Shown: positions 25,483 through 43,499 of the stretch, piece after piece | Layout: each line of letters opens with the position of its first letter | Numbering within the stretch: the first letter of the stretch is position 1 | NCBI GenBank assembly: GCA_030770545.1 | Contig: CM061105.1 | Span: forward strand, 5,191,001 to 5,255,000 | Length of the DNA stretch: 64,000 nucleotides | Source: Macropodus opercularis | Lineage: Eukaryota > Chordata > Actinopteri > Anabantiformes > Osphronemidae | Reading direction: 5' to 3' | Program-made: the position numbers and the translations under genes | Notes under the pieces: generated by a model | The model's database searches: none | What the model was told of the DNA's origin: nothing | Seen by the model: the letters and a program-made list of their open reading frames with translations, nothing else

Positions 25483-25600
25483 ATATGAAAATCTGAGATT
25501 TACAGCATCATTTCCAGAGTAAAGTTCTTGAAGTTTCAGAAAAAACAACAGCCAAACCCTCCGCGCAAAATCCATGTCTTCAAGGCTTATTCCGCTTCAT
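25483..25600 (-). other. Candidate 5' noncoding exon of the sodium channel
   Basis: A strong minus-strand donor (GTAAGTATGC) occurs at 25473-25482, upstream of the first coding exon. That exon has a plausible acceptor (TTGTACAG) about 15 nt before its ATG. A noncoding first exon is usual for SCN genes. The 5' limit cannot be read, so the exon and its link to the channel are inferences. Confidence 0.4.
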
Positions 25601-26425
25601 GATGGTCAAACACTTCAAAGCAAAGTTTAAAACAGACTTTTGCACGAACGGGTCTAATCACCTTACGTTGGACATTTTGAACGCGGTCCTGTGTGCGACA
25701 CAGAAGTTGTTCCCCCTCTTTCCATTTAAGCGGCTTCTTCGTTTTCATCCCACGGTGGAAAGGTCCCGAGCCGCAAAAAGAGGAGAGGAGGCTGCGCTGT
25801 CTTCAGCACAGACGCACCTCGATTTGCCCTTGAGCCAAAAAAAAAAAAAAAACGTGAGGGCGGGTGGAGGATGCTGCTGGACCGCAGAGGATTACATCTC
25901 CTTTACACACATCGAGTTAGGGGCGTTTAGAAACACAAGCCGCTGTCCTGTTCCACCAAATCAGGAAACTGAAGAGAGGACGAAGAGGAAACTGAAACGC
26001 TACATTTTAATTTCCCCACTTTTATATGTTCTGGATCTGCTATGATGATAACGGTTTTGATCGGCGTTTGGAAACTGATTTAACATTCTGGGCCATGTGC
26101 TGCAACAATGTAACTTTAAACTTTAACTTTAAACTCTTCTTTGCTGGATTTATGATCACAGCTTGGATAGCTTTTATTTTGTGTTTCCAGTGAGGTGCAG
26201 TGGTTTCGGATTAACCTGTTGTAGCCCACGCGTTGTTAATATGTCATTGCACCCTCTACTGGCTAGTGACATGTAAAAATAGAAAATATTAAACATGAAA
26301 TATAAAGACATAAAAGTGGGAAGTGTCCTAAATGAAGTGATAACGTTCAAGTGTCTACATGTATAATCAGAATGAGAGGGGGTGAAATGCAAGTTTCGTT
26401 CCGGGAACGTATAGCGTCGTTTAAA

Positions 26426-26445
26426 ACTACATTACCCACAAGGCA
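26426..26445 (+). promoter_or_regulatory. ZNF143/Staf-like element in the wdr48 promoter
   Basis: ACTACATTACCCACAAGGCA lies about 70-90 bp upstream of the wdr48 start codon and resembles the ZNF143 (SBS) consensus ACTACAATTCCCANNNTGC. Such elements are typical of CpG-rich housekeeping promoters. Binding is inferred from the motif only. Confidence 0.5.
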
Positions 26446-26512
26446 TAGCTGCATATGTTTTCTTTTTTTTTTCCGGATATAGCATCACATGAATTGACTG
26501 TCAACATGCAAG

Positions 26513-32207
<5,695 letters not shown>

Positions 32208-34393
32208 AAAAACGTAATTTTTAAAACAAGAACTCTTTGTCATTTGCCAATCACCACCCACCTCTGACATATAGTACCCTCAACTCCATTGTGTGGTCAA
32301 GAGTCGCAGTATCAGCGAGAATCCAGTAAAAATTGTGAGGATGTGGCTCATGGTGTATTACAGGGAACCGACCAGGCTGAAGCAGCCAAGAGACAAATGG
32401 TGATAAGTGGTCGGTTTCTTTTGTTTTGTTTTTTTACAGTTAAAAGAAAGGAAGTCCTTTTCCTCCAGCACTCTCCAATTCCTTTTTACACCTTTGACTG
32501 CTATGTTTGGTTTTTCCTGATTGGCATTTTGTTTTCATGCGACTAAATTTGCCGTATGTGTGTGTGTGTGTGTGCGTGTGTGTGTGTGTGTGTGTGTGCG
32601 CGTGCGCGCAGCGGATGTAGTAGACTATTTGCTCTAGTACATTCCAGAAAGTGTCTTGGTTCTTACAAACACTCCACACTTGTCTCAGCTGTATCATCGG
32701 TTTAGGAGCATACCTGGTCTCTAAAGCAGTCTTCATCTGTTCTGTTGTCTATTCGTCTATTTTAACTTGAATTTAGCCCTTAGACATCTAATTATTGCAG
32801 ATCTTGAACCTCATTGACATAAGCACTTGTCTTTTCTTTTTCTTTTAGCTGTGCTGTTCTCAATGGACTGAATGTTCCCATTTTGTAAATATATGTACAA
32901 CATTTTTTGATTTAAGTGACTTCTTTTCTTTTGGTTTTGCAGCAGTTTTATTTTGTTGTTGTACAGTTCACTTAAAAAAACAAACGGTAATATTTCCAAA
33001 TCCATTGAGCACATTTGTGGTCACGAGGGTAATGTGGACTTGGATGGTCAAAATTGCATCCGTTGTATTCACTACAACCCAGAAATTGCAGTTTACGCTT
33101 AAGAATGTTAGTAGTTGTCCAAGTTGTCTTAGCAATTGGGAAATAATATATAAGGTATATATCTTTAATAATTCATGCTTACTCGCTCTGTACTTGGCTC
33201 ATGAGCAGTGACTTTGACAACGAGGGCTGTTCTTTATGTATGTTTCATTTAGATTCAATAGTGAATCAAATATAAATTGAAGGGGACAAACGATCATTCA
33301 ACCACTGTGGGGAATTCACCAAAGTGAAATAAACATTAATAGCCCTGTGTTCATCCAGCAGAAACACATATTCTCTCTCTCTGTAACGTTTAAGGAGTTA
33401 ATTTTGCCATCAGGAGTGTGTGTAACGCCATAGTGGGGATGCATCGAGTGAGCTCTAATTAGCCAAAGGCAGATGGGGTATCGCAATTAGGCCATGGCAC
33501 TGCAATATCCCTTGTTGTAATAATTTGTGAAATATGTATATTTTAGGCATTCAAAGAAATAAATTGGAATGGTTTAACAATGACACATTTATGGCCATTG
33601 TAAGTGTTGAGTGGCTGTTGAGTGAAATAAGAAACACAGGACAAGTTGTTTTTTTCAAGTCAAGTGATATGATTGTTTAACCATCAAACGATTCACCCAT
33701 TTGACATTTATCAAAGACTCTGCACTCATTCCTAATAAAACATACAATTCATTCATAAAATATCTGCAAAAATACTTCTCCTTATTTTACACACTAGCAC
33801 CTAGTTCAAAAGTAAAAAACATTCAGAACCCCCCTATGAAAACAGAAAAATTACTCAACAGCAGTTACACTAAGTTACCAAAAGCATTTAAATATATCAA
33901 AAGGCTTGACATCTATTTGATTTAAATTATAAACGCATGGTCTACCAGCCTACAGGCTGTAGTTCAGTCTCCTGTTGCATAGATTACAAATATTAATGAA
34001 CATAAGGGGATAAAACATCTGTGCATGTATTAAAAATCTATAAAACCTTCCCTCATCTAATGAGGCTGTTTTAAAACATTTTTTGATAGTGTTATGTATT
34101 TGGACACGTTCAAGTATAATCTTCGCATTAGTGTTAACAGATGAAAAATGTTATCACCCGTATAGTCTTATTTTTTGGCTGATAAATTAGTAATTACATT
34201 CACACTTTAATCAAATACTCCTATTATTTACCAATGCTGGAGGGGTTCTTGTAGTGTAACTACGGCTCTGTGGATTATGAGTAAGCCATATATCAAAGCC
34301 GAAAACCCTTCCTCTGTCCTGTCTACATAGTGTTGCTGTAGTGATTGTCCACTTTACTTTGCCTTTTTCTATTCTGTACATTCTGTTGGAAGC
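32208..34393. other. Tail-to-tail 3' region of wdr48 and gorasp1
   Basis: The two stop codons are about 2.2 kb apart. The wdr48 3'UTR probably occupies most of the left part, with plus-strand AATAAA signals at 33328-33333 and 33558-33563. A (TG)n tract lies at about 32557-32609. AT-rich sequence beyond 33.6 kb should hold the gorasp1 3'UTR. No further coding exon is apparent. Confidence 0.6.
32557..32609. repeat. (TG)n microsatellite in wdr48 3'UTR
   Basis: A run of TG dinucleotides, broken by CG steps, ends GCGCGTGCGCGCA. It lies 350-400 bp after the wdr48 stop codon. Confidence 0.9.
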
Positions 34394-37134
34394 TTACTCA
34401 AGATGTTGCTCTTCTGGTTCCTCCTCGTCCTCACTATGGCTGCACTGGTGACCAGGATACCCTTCGAACTCCTGCACTGGCCTTGTGTCATCGTTGCTGC
34501 TTTGAGCAAAAGCAGCGTCGGCCACTAACCCGTCGGCAGCTGGTGTCAGGAGGGGATCGACTGTAGATGGGCAGGGAAGGTCTTCAGCTGATATAGATGG
34601 CTCTGCATAAGGGTCACATGACTCTAGCGGCGATGCAGCTATTGGTGGATTCTGGGGCGGTTCATCTGGTGGCACACCTGAATCAGACAAAATGTCAGAA
34701 GCATGAGCAGAGGTGAGATCCAACGCTGCACATGAGCTCAGATCTTGTGGCTCAGTCTGGCTCCCTCCTGATGATGAGAGCAGTAGACTGTCCTCCAGTG
34801 CTTCTGTACAGTGGGGAAAATAAATACAGTCTGGATTAACACTGATGTCTATATGAAATCTACAAGAAACTGGTATGAACTACCGCTGTGTTAACTCACC
34901 AACACCAGAGATATAACCGTCCTTCTCCTCGTGCATAGCCAGAGAAGTGTTGGTCATGTCGATGGAAGATGTGGATACATCCAGTCTGTCTAACAAATCT
35001 GTAGCGTCTGCATTCATTGCTGCCACTTCAGAGTCTGAGAAGCCTGGAAACAAAAAAATACATGCACATAAGACCTTGATGGATACAGGGGAGCACAAAT
35101 CAGCCGACAGACTACATTCTTAATGCTGCACATCTGAGCTGACCGGGATCCATGACTCTCTGGATGGGTGGAGGCAGAGGACTTTCCTGGAGGGAGACCT
35201 GGTCCAGGTCTAACACGTCTTCATTTAGACTTGAGGGTGCCATCAAAGGTGCCTAGAAACAAACACAAAGATTCATTGTAAGTGCCTTGAGTTTTATTTT
35301 GTTATATTAAAACTAAAGTAATGTCTGGCTGCTTTTGTCAGTATAGTCCAGAAAATCAGCAAATAGTCAATTTATTAAGATGGAATCTACACAAAATCCC
35401 ATGAAAACCTACCTCCATGTATCCATGTGTGAGCCTGGGAGAGGGGCTCTCTTCTTTGGGATCAGGGGTAGTAACAGGTTCAGGAGGAGGTTTCACTGAC
35501 AGCACTTCAGGATTTGCAGGGATTCGGTGCAGGTATCCATATCCAATGCCACAACCCAAGCTAAATGCAAACACATATTTCTAAGTAGTCTGCACAGACA
35601 AATCTTTATGTCTTTACTATTTTTTTTAACCTACCTGCCTTCTCCTCCCCACGCTCCATTTGGTGTAACCACCACCTCTCTGCAGGCGTCAGTTTGTGTG
35701 TTGTAAACCAGCAGCTTCAGAGGCTTTCCTTCATGAGCCTCAATCAGTGAAAAGAAATCTTCTGACTGGAAACCAGAAATTGTGATGTAATTACTGATCG
35801 TTTTTCAAAGAAGCCCTAGTGGATGCAACTTTCATAAAAAAATCCAGCATGTGATCAGACGTAGCCCAAAGTGTAAAAAAAAATCACAAATGTATCAATG
35901 ATAGATGATTTTGAAATAAGCCTTACATCTTGCAACACCTGATCTGCTCCAACTATGTAGTCAAAGTAGGGCTGAAGCCCTGCCAGCGCGGCAGGTGAGC
36001 TGGCCTCCACATCCTGTGTGGAAAAAGCAAAACATGAAGCTAAAACAATTTCATGAGTGAAACAAACTTGTGTTAGCTTAAGTTTATTTCGCTCCTCTGT
36101 GACGCAGCTCACCAGAACGTGCCAGACATTCTCGTTGGCTCCCTGATAGCTGCAGAAGCGGACGCTGGCGCCCAGCAGGCCCTGCCCTCCCCACAGGTTA
36201 CTGGGCACCACCTCCAGCTCACGCACTCTCATGGTTTTAGTGCTGTACACCTCCATCCTCACTGGCCTCTCCATGTGAGCCTTCAGGAGCTCCTTAAGCA
36301 AGTCATTCTCCTCGTTCTGAAGAAACACGGGGATAAAAAAAATGATTATGCTGCATCATGAGACGTGAGATTATGACTGATTATACCTGTGTGGTGTGTC
36401 TGCATTTAAGGCTGAATGTCTTCATAAACTTACAAGTCTTTTATTGTCCAGACACAGAATGAAGTCAAAGAATGGCTGCAGTCCAGCCTTTTCTGCAGGA
36501 GAATTTGGCTGCACCTGCCAACAGATATAGCATCCAACTTGTGCTCATTTTTATTTGGTGACATTAAAAACAGTGATGAAGGATTAAACGACTATGTTAG
36601 ATAATCATTCAAAACTCATTCTTCAACCTGACTGTGTAAGACTCAGTAACAGGATATTTAGGAACCGGTTCATGTTTAGATGTTTGTTTAATCTAACTCG
36701 GCAGATGTAGTAGTTAATGGACTTATACTATTAATACGAGCCCCAGTAGAACCCGTCGTTTAACAAGCAGTGCACATCTTTTACGATTAAAATACCTAAT
36801 CCTGGACAAGATCGATGCTTTCTGGATTGCTGGCTTTGTGCTTGAATTCAGAAGTGCCCTTCCAAAACAACTCAACGCGCAAATAAAGCTTTTATTGCAT
36901 AACCATGTTGACCAAATAGTGCCACCTCATCGGTTTCAGCGGTGAGTCTGCAGACGCTACCGCGTTAGCTGACAGCTAGTCCTAGCTGTTAGCATCCACT
37001 AACGTTTCACGATAAGCTGCCCTTCGCGCTTCTCGCGCTGTAAACGAAACTCGGTCACGCAGGAGCCTTACGCCGTGGACGTGGTATCCGTACGTTCCTC
37101 CTTCGGATACTTCTGAACTTTGAGCCAACCCCAT
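34394..37134 (-). CDS. gorasp1: Golgi reassembly-stacking protein 1 (GRASP65), 9 exons
   Basis: GORASP1 is a peripheral cis-Golgi protein that tethers cisternae by trans-oligomerisation and binds GM130. Exons from 5' to 3': 37072-37134, 36434-36514, 36113-36316, 35927-36013, 35635-35765, 35413-35560, 35144-35252, 34900-35043, 34394-34803. They total 1377 nt, 458 aa plus stop (human 440). Gly2 follows the start Met (MGLAQSSE), as needed for N-myristoylation. Two tandem GRASP/PDZ domains follow. The first includes SPAEKAGLQPFFDFI and GGQGLLGASVRFCS. The second includes SSPAALAGLQPYFDYIVG and LGCGIGYGYLHRIP. The C-terminal half is the Ser/Pro-rich acidic regulatory region, which in mammals is phosphorylated at mitosis, and it ends in EEEPEEQHLE. 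GRASP55 is the alternative, but the gene neighbours favour GRASP65. Confidence 0.95.
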
Positions 37135-37213
37135 TTCTGTTCGAAACCTTTAATTATAAAGAATAACAAAAAAAAGACAAGCGGCTGAGAACGATTATCG
37201 CAGCTGACAGTAC

Positions 37214-37225
37214 GCGGCCATCTTG
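37214..37225 (-). promoter_or_regulatory. YY1-like motif in the gorasp1 promoter/5'UTR
   Basis: CAAGATGGCCGC on the minus strand, about 80 bp upstream of the gorasp1 ATG, matches the YY1 consensus AANATGGCGGC closely. A similar motif overlaps the wdr48 start. Binding is inferred from sequence alone. Confidence 0.5.
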
Positions 37226-37985
37226 CCTGTAGTCCAAAACAATCGAACGTCGTGCTATCGAACCCCGACTGAACTCACTGCGCGTGCGCAAACCCTGTAT
37301 TCTGTAGTTCAGCACCAAAAACGAAACCAAAAGTCTCCAAAATTGTCAATAGGGTTTCATTGAACCGCGATCGCCTGACAACTGGTTGGAAACTGATATG
37401 CAACATTATTATTATCTTCATTAACATCATGATATTTATCTTAAACTATGTCAGTTATGATTTCTGTCAAGACCTTTTTTGAGATGTTTGCAACCTAATA
37501 TTCAATGAATATACACACAGCGAATAAATAAATACAAATTTTATTTCATTACTGAAATACAAATGTATTTTAAACATAAAATGAATAATATATCATTCAG
37601 ATATTTAAAAACAAACGGTGGAACCATGAGTGGATTATCTTGCTTATTCCACTGTCAGCAACCAGTAAAACATCTTTGTCTTTCTACTGATATCTTGTTT
37701 ACTTTGTATGCTCCCTACCTTTGTTAGCTTTAGATACCATCACTTTAAAAAATACTTTAACATTTACAGGCATACAAAGAAATTAAATAACACGTTAGAG
37801 ATCATTTCACAACAGGACATATATTAATCAAGTGTGGTTTCTCTGAAACTAAGGCATTTAATTTTAAACAAAAAAAAGGAAAAACATATTGTATCAATCA
37901 TTCTTTGTACATTGAAATATTGTTTCAAATATATCAAGCAGTGCTCTTTACATATAATTAGGCTATAAGCCTCCTCTGGGCTCAG

Positions 37986-40900
37986 TTAAGTCAGGCCGAT
38001 CAGAGACTCCAGGAGGTAGGTGCTTGATTCGTACTGTGGCAAACTCACTGAGCTAAACAGCTGGATATGGTGAAATCTGTCTGGATGTCTGTGTCCTTTA
38101 AAAGAGCTGTGCAGTGGTCCAGTGGGATAATCGCTGTCGAAGAACTCCAGGTCGGAGTCAGAGGACAGGCTCAAGTCCATGTATGTGCCTAGAGAATAGT
38201 CCACAGTGGGTGACGGTGTGGTTGGGAAGTCCTCAAGAGAGTCATGGTCAAAGAAGTTTCTGTCTTGATTCGCATTCTCATCCAGACAATCTGTCAGTGA
38301 GGTCCTGCTTATATTGTCTGTGAATGTGTTGGCTGTAAGTGGTCCCATACCGTCAGTAGTTGTGCTACAAGTGGTCCCTGGTTCTCCTATGTGCCTCATT
38401 TGATTGCATGTAGAGTAGTTGTTATATTCTCTGTCCACTTCAAGGGGATTCTGACTGAAACATCCTCCTGTATCAGAGTCAGAGAGGGAGCACGAGGATT
38501 CGGTCATGTCGCTGCTGCAGCTGTTCTCCTCCTCCACCAACCGCTCAGGGGTAAAGTGGTAGGAAGGCGAGACAGGCATGGAGAGGGAAGGACAGTCCTC
38601 CTCTAAGGTCAACGCAAAGGGGCAGCTCTTGTCCTGAGCAGTCTGCGCCTCCTGGGTCTGATTTTGGTTCTCGAACTCCACAAGGTCCTCTGGCAGTCCC
38701 ACCTCACCCTCTGGGCTCAGTGTTTCATCCTGCAGTTTTCCCTCCAGTCCAAGTCTCATCAGAGTGTGGATGTAGTGGGTCTGCACACGCCTGGAGTCAA
38801 ACTCCACGTGCCCCTGAGCGTTTCCACAGCCATCCTTAGTGCAGCCACATGGGAAGCTGAAGCGGTCCATCTATGAGCAAAAGACAACATGAGAAGAAAA
38901 TAAATGACACAGAGCACTGAAATCATTTTCAATTAAATCAACCATAAGTGTGTGTGTGTTCACAGCGCCCCCTAGTGGACAAGCTATGTACCAGCAACAC
39001 TGGTACACACTAATAAAATAATTAATAAAACTACAATATATCTATCTTTTCATTACTCTTCATTATTTATTTTTGTAGTTATGTAGTGTTTTAAATCTGC
39101 CACTACTATAAGAATTACTATACTTATTCACTCCACACAAACAGGTCATTATACAGATTTTACATTTAGATTTCTCGGGGTGCGGGAACTAAAGCAGGTT
39201 GATTCGTTCACTAGCTTGACTGTTCTGACCAGTGTGTTCCAGGTTGAAGTAAAAAAGTAAGAGTCACACCTGACACTTGATGCCTGCCAGGCTGCAGGCA
39301 CAAATCTCTGGCTCACAGAAGCCCTGGCAGTCACATCCGCAGGCCTCTCTGGACAGTCGCAGGGCGTGAAGCTGCCTCTTCTCCTCCCTGTCGATACGCT
39401 TCACCCCCGCCGCCTGGAGAAGCGCCTGCCTCTGTTTGGAGGAGTACGGCTGAAGGACACCTCCGTTCTCCACATCATCGCTGAGGAGGTTGTCATCTGG
39501 GGCTTCGTCCACCGTGAGCCTGTCTGCTTCTCTCTGATCAGTAGTCCCATAGGTGCTCAACTGGGTTCATGACAACAGACAAAGTAAGAAAACCGCAACC
39601 GAAAAAATTTAGAAGCAATAACACTGACGTACAAATGAAGCGCGCTTACGTTGTGTTTCATGGCCTTGAATCTCTCTTCTCTCAGCTGTTTTTGGAGCCT
39701 CACCCTGCGCCTATGCCGTTGTTCCAGCGCATGTTCTGCCACCGAGTACTTTTGGACGTCACTGTGTCTGTGGATCATACCGAGTGTGGCTCCTCCACAT
39801 CTGGGCACACTGGTGAAACCCTGGCAGCGTGGGAAGCTAAACACCGTCACCTGGCCAAAGCGCACATTGCTCTGTGGGCTGCTAAGCTTGGGCCTCTTCA
39901 GGATGGACCGACCTGGAAAAGGACACACAAAGGATCAGATCTAACCTCAGGGCCATTTTATCATTCATACCTTCATGCTGCTATACTGTCTTTTCAAATA
40001 CTGCAGAGGTATTTTCTGCATTTTGATGTAACCATCATTTGAATATTTATTTTATTTTAATCATATTAATTTGTATTTTGCAGCTTTAAATATTCCTTCT
40101 AAAGTGAGCGTAGAAACTTCCATAAGTAGGTTTGAGGTAATCTTTCAGCACAATTCAATAACACAAGTTCATCTGACATATCACTGACAGTTATTCATGA
40201 TAAAAAAAATATGAAACCCGAACTTTGTGAGGCTTTGTGTCGTGTAAGTCTCTGTGTGACCGCTAGGTGGCACACTCCAAGTGCTCCACTAGCTGTTGTA
40301 GCACTGAGTCCTTATCTGAACATGTAAGTTGCAGAGGAAATAGTTCTTTAAGACAGATCGCCAACAGGGAGAAAAAGAGTCAGAGTGTTAAACTACTGTT
40401 TATAGGACGTTTCTAGACTGTAATCAAAAACATTTTGGCACTTCTGATCTGTTTATTTTAAAAGTTTGGCTTCGACAAATTGCTTGACCTTCACGCATAG
40501 CTGAGGCTGAACTCTATCAAAAGTTAAAGGTAAACACAGACCAGCTGACCAAGCTTGTTCCAGCTGCGCCGTCTGTGTACAATTCTCCACAATGGGGCAC
40601 TGTTTGCACAGACCTACACTATTACACAGAAGGATTTAGCATATATACAAAGTCCCTGCAGATCCTTGTGTGCAGGTTAGTGATATCTGAGTAAGGCCAC
40701 TTGATAGAACTAGTTTAAAGGGACCTTGGTATTCAAATTGATTCCACAACGTGCTATTGCTCAGGCAAATGATGTCTACACAACCGGTATGACAGTCCAG
40801 AGGCAAGTGATTCTACCATTATCTAGAACGGCCCTGAGCTTAGCGTTTTCTTATCAGCAAGTCATGACAGTGCTGCAGCAAGTTGATAAGAGGCACTCCT

Positions 40901-41167
40901 ATAAAAAACGGCAGATAACAAAGAGGTTTGCATTATTTGAAAGTGTAGAGAAAGAAAACTGTGGCTGTGTGTTGCTGGTTGCTTACTGGGTAAGCGGGTG
41001 GGTGAAGAAGGGCTGTAAGGGGTGAAATCCTCGTTATCAGGACAGCTGCTCTCCCCATCTGACTCCCACTCTGAGCAGGCAGGGGAGGAGAGGGAGGACG
41101 GAGGAGACGAGGAGCAGTAACTGGGGTCGTCCTCCACCTCTGCAAGCTTTCTCTTCAGGACTCTCAT
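37986..41167 (-). CDS. csrnp1: Cysteine/serine-rich nuclear protein 1 (AXUD1), 4 coding exons
   Basis: CSRNP1 is a nuclear transcriptional activator of an immediate-early, Axin-induced family. Exons from 5' to 3': 40987-41167, 39650-39912, 39270-39560, 37986-38870. They total 1620 nt, 539 aa plus stop (human about 589). It begins MRVLKRKLAEVEDD with a Ser-rich acidic stretch. Then come SILKRPK and the family core GFTSVP followed by GGATLGM. The cysteine-rich domain spans the third junction: CGCDCQGFCEPEICACSL, then GIKCQ and MDRFSFPCGC. The C-terminus is acidic and Ser-rich, consistent with an activation domain. Family members CSRNP2 and 3 share the core, and the neighbours gorasp1 and wdr48 support CSRNP1. 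Confidence 0.93.
38964..38978 (-). promoter_or_regulatory. CTCF-like motif in csrnp1 intron 3
   Basis: On the minus strand the site reads CCACTAGGGGGCGCT, matching the vertebrate CTCF core CCASYAGRKGGCRSY at every position. It lies between coding exons 3 and 4 of csrnp1. Occupancy is inferred. Confidence 0.6.
40260..40273 (+). promoter_or_regulatory. CTCF-like motif in csrnp1 intron 1
   Basis: The plus strand reads CCGCTAGGTGGCAC. It fits the CTCF core apart from G for A at the third position. It lies between the first two coding exons of csrnp1, 1.3 kb from the stronger opposite-strand motif at 38964-38978. Confidence 0.45.
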
Positions 41168-42891
41168 TGTTTGGCTGCGTGGTTTTTTATACAGTCTGTG
41201 TGAACAAAGAAAAAAGGGATTTTAAATATTTATCAAGCTGTGGGCATAAATGCACTGATCAATACACTGAGAGGCAAACAACAAGTGATGCATTTTGTGG
41301 CAGCATTCATTTCATTCCATAAAGAGACATTATGTAATTGGATAAACTAATAACACAATAACAACTCGGCTTCATGGCAACAACTATTTGTTTTGTTGGT
41401 TCACACAAAGTCAAGTGAAACATCTTCGCTACATGATAACTAGAGGAAGGAGAGTTCATTCACGCTGCAGCTCTTCTGGTCGAGCCGGTTTCAGGCCATG
41501 TGTTTGTTTAGGATAATTACCGTATATCTTAATAGTAGTTATCCTGCAAACGTGTGCTTCACAAGTATGCAAATGTTCACTGAAATTCTACTTTTGCATC
41601 TCACCAGCTGAGCACTGGGTCTCTTTTCTTTTTCCCCGCAGAGTAATTAACATTCCAATGATTCCTCAAGTTTTTTTTTCTTTTTTGTTAAGAATACGTG
41701 GAAATGGAGCGTCCAATGGCTGCATGCTAAGAGCCGAGGGTAGGAATGGTTCAAGTGGCTGCTATTTCTGGACGCGAACACAGAAACTGCAGCCAAACAT
41801 GAGTAATTTGCAGCGTACAAACTTCAGCAGCGCTTTTGTAATCGGTGGCGTAAAAGGTTTCTGTCCACAGTATGCTGGAAGAGAGCTGGAAGTATTAGCA
41901 AAGAAAAGGCTGTTGTTAGTTGAGTCCAACATAATCTGTTACACAAGGCGAAGAAAAAGCGTATAAACGTGAATTAACTATAATTGCGTGGATTGGGGCT
42001 ATTGCGCTTTATAAGTGATCTGCTGAATATTTTCCTGATTAAAAGAAAATTATAACTATATAATATGACACTGACTCTGCCCGTGTGTGCAGTCAGTGAG
42101 CAACTTCCTGGATCCTTGAGCAAATAAGAGTTGAAACAAAAGACCGTTTCACTATTTACCTCTGCTACATGGCCTGTTAGGTGTAAAGACATGAATCAGT
42201 GGCTACTGAAAACACAGCCTGGATGTTTCTAAAAATAAAATGCTCATATTTCTAATTAAAGCTGCACTGCGGTGTTATGATAGCCGTCCCCTTTCCCCGG
42301 CTCTATCACACGCTCTGCATTTATTATCAGACCCAGCAGAGACCCGGTAAATGTGGCTTTCTACTGACACCACATCAATATTTCAAAGGTTCAAAAGCAA
42401 CAGCGGCAGGAGCTCGTGCACGCGCGCGCGCGAGAGAGAGAGAGACAGTAGAGCGTCCCCTAGCGCGCTGCGTTCGGCGTCTTCAGGGCGACGCCGCTGG
42501 ATTCGGAGCGTTCGCGATCATTTCGCTGTTGCGTCCAAACGCGCTTTAAATCCCCGCAGGAATGTTGCACGAGTGTCAACAGCGAGGCCGCGATTGGAGG
42601 AGCCGCTTCCTGTTTGGCGTCATAACAGTAGTGAGGCAGTGACCTCGTCAACCCGATGGTGTCAGTCACACTGACACCAGTTCTGTCCGCACCGCAACCG
42701 ACTTACTGACACTGTGGGATATCACAGATTTGAACTGAATAGCAACGCAATGGCGTGAAAACAATATTCATGTACTTTCACGGAAATGTTCTAAACAAAT
42801 AGCCAGAGATGATAACGATACAATACTATACGACTCTGACCCTAAGAAGTAAGGACACAATAAAAGAGCAAGACTTTTTGTTTCTACTCAC

Positions 42892-43000
42892 CACGAAGTG
42901 AAAGGCATGATTGTAGCAAAGAAGGCTGAAAGTCAGTCGAAGTTACGAGACTTGTGTGCGGTGCGGCCAGCGGAGCATTGTGTGTCTGTCTGTGTTTATG
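42892..43000 (-). other. Candidate noncoding first exon of csrnp1
   Basis: A strong minus-strand donor GTGAGTAGAA follows CTTTCACTTCGTG at 42892. The first csrnp1 coding exon has an upstream acceptor (GTTCACACAG) about 35 nt before the ATG. The 5' end cannot be set, so 43000 is approximate. Assignment to csrnp1 is an inference from strand and position. Confidence 0.4.
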
Positions 43001-43499
43001 TGCAGCTACACACTAGTACCAGTGTGAACACGAGAGGACTGGCTGGGAGCAATCAAAGACACGACAGTCACTTGCAAGAGAGTTCACCCCCCCACGCGCG
43101 CACACACCTCTGCCCTCAACAGAGCACAAGCGTCAACTGGGCGCAGCTTGCTAACGCGTTTGTTGTTCATGTAGGAGTTGCAGACACACACTAACAGCGT
43201 AACACGTGTCGTACTCCGCATCTTCACACAACAGCATTGTGTGATTCGGACACGGTTATTGATAAAAATGTCTCTGAAAAGTGTTTTGTAGGTAGCTGCC
43301 CAGCGAAATCGGAAGTGCCTGTGCGTGATTGCTCTCGCTTGGTGAATCCTCCTCGGGGCTCTCAGTGTGTTGACGCAGGCGGTGACACGGAGGAGGGAGA
43401 TGCTCATGACTGACGCTCCTGCCCACAGATTCCTGTCGTGTTCACGCTTCATTGTTCCTAACGGCGACGTGTTAACACGTAAACAGCCTTTAAACTCCA

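Noticed and set aside
26249..26264. CTCF-like site (minus strand CCAGTAGAGGGTGC) between the channel and wdr48
   Set aside because: The highly conserved C of the GGC core is T here, so the match is too weak to list.
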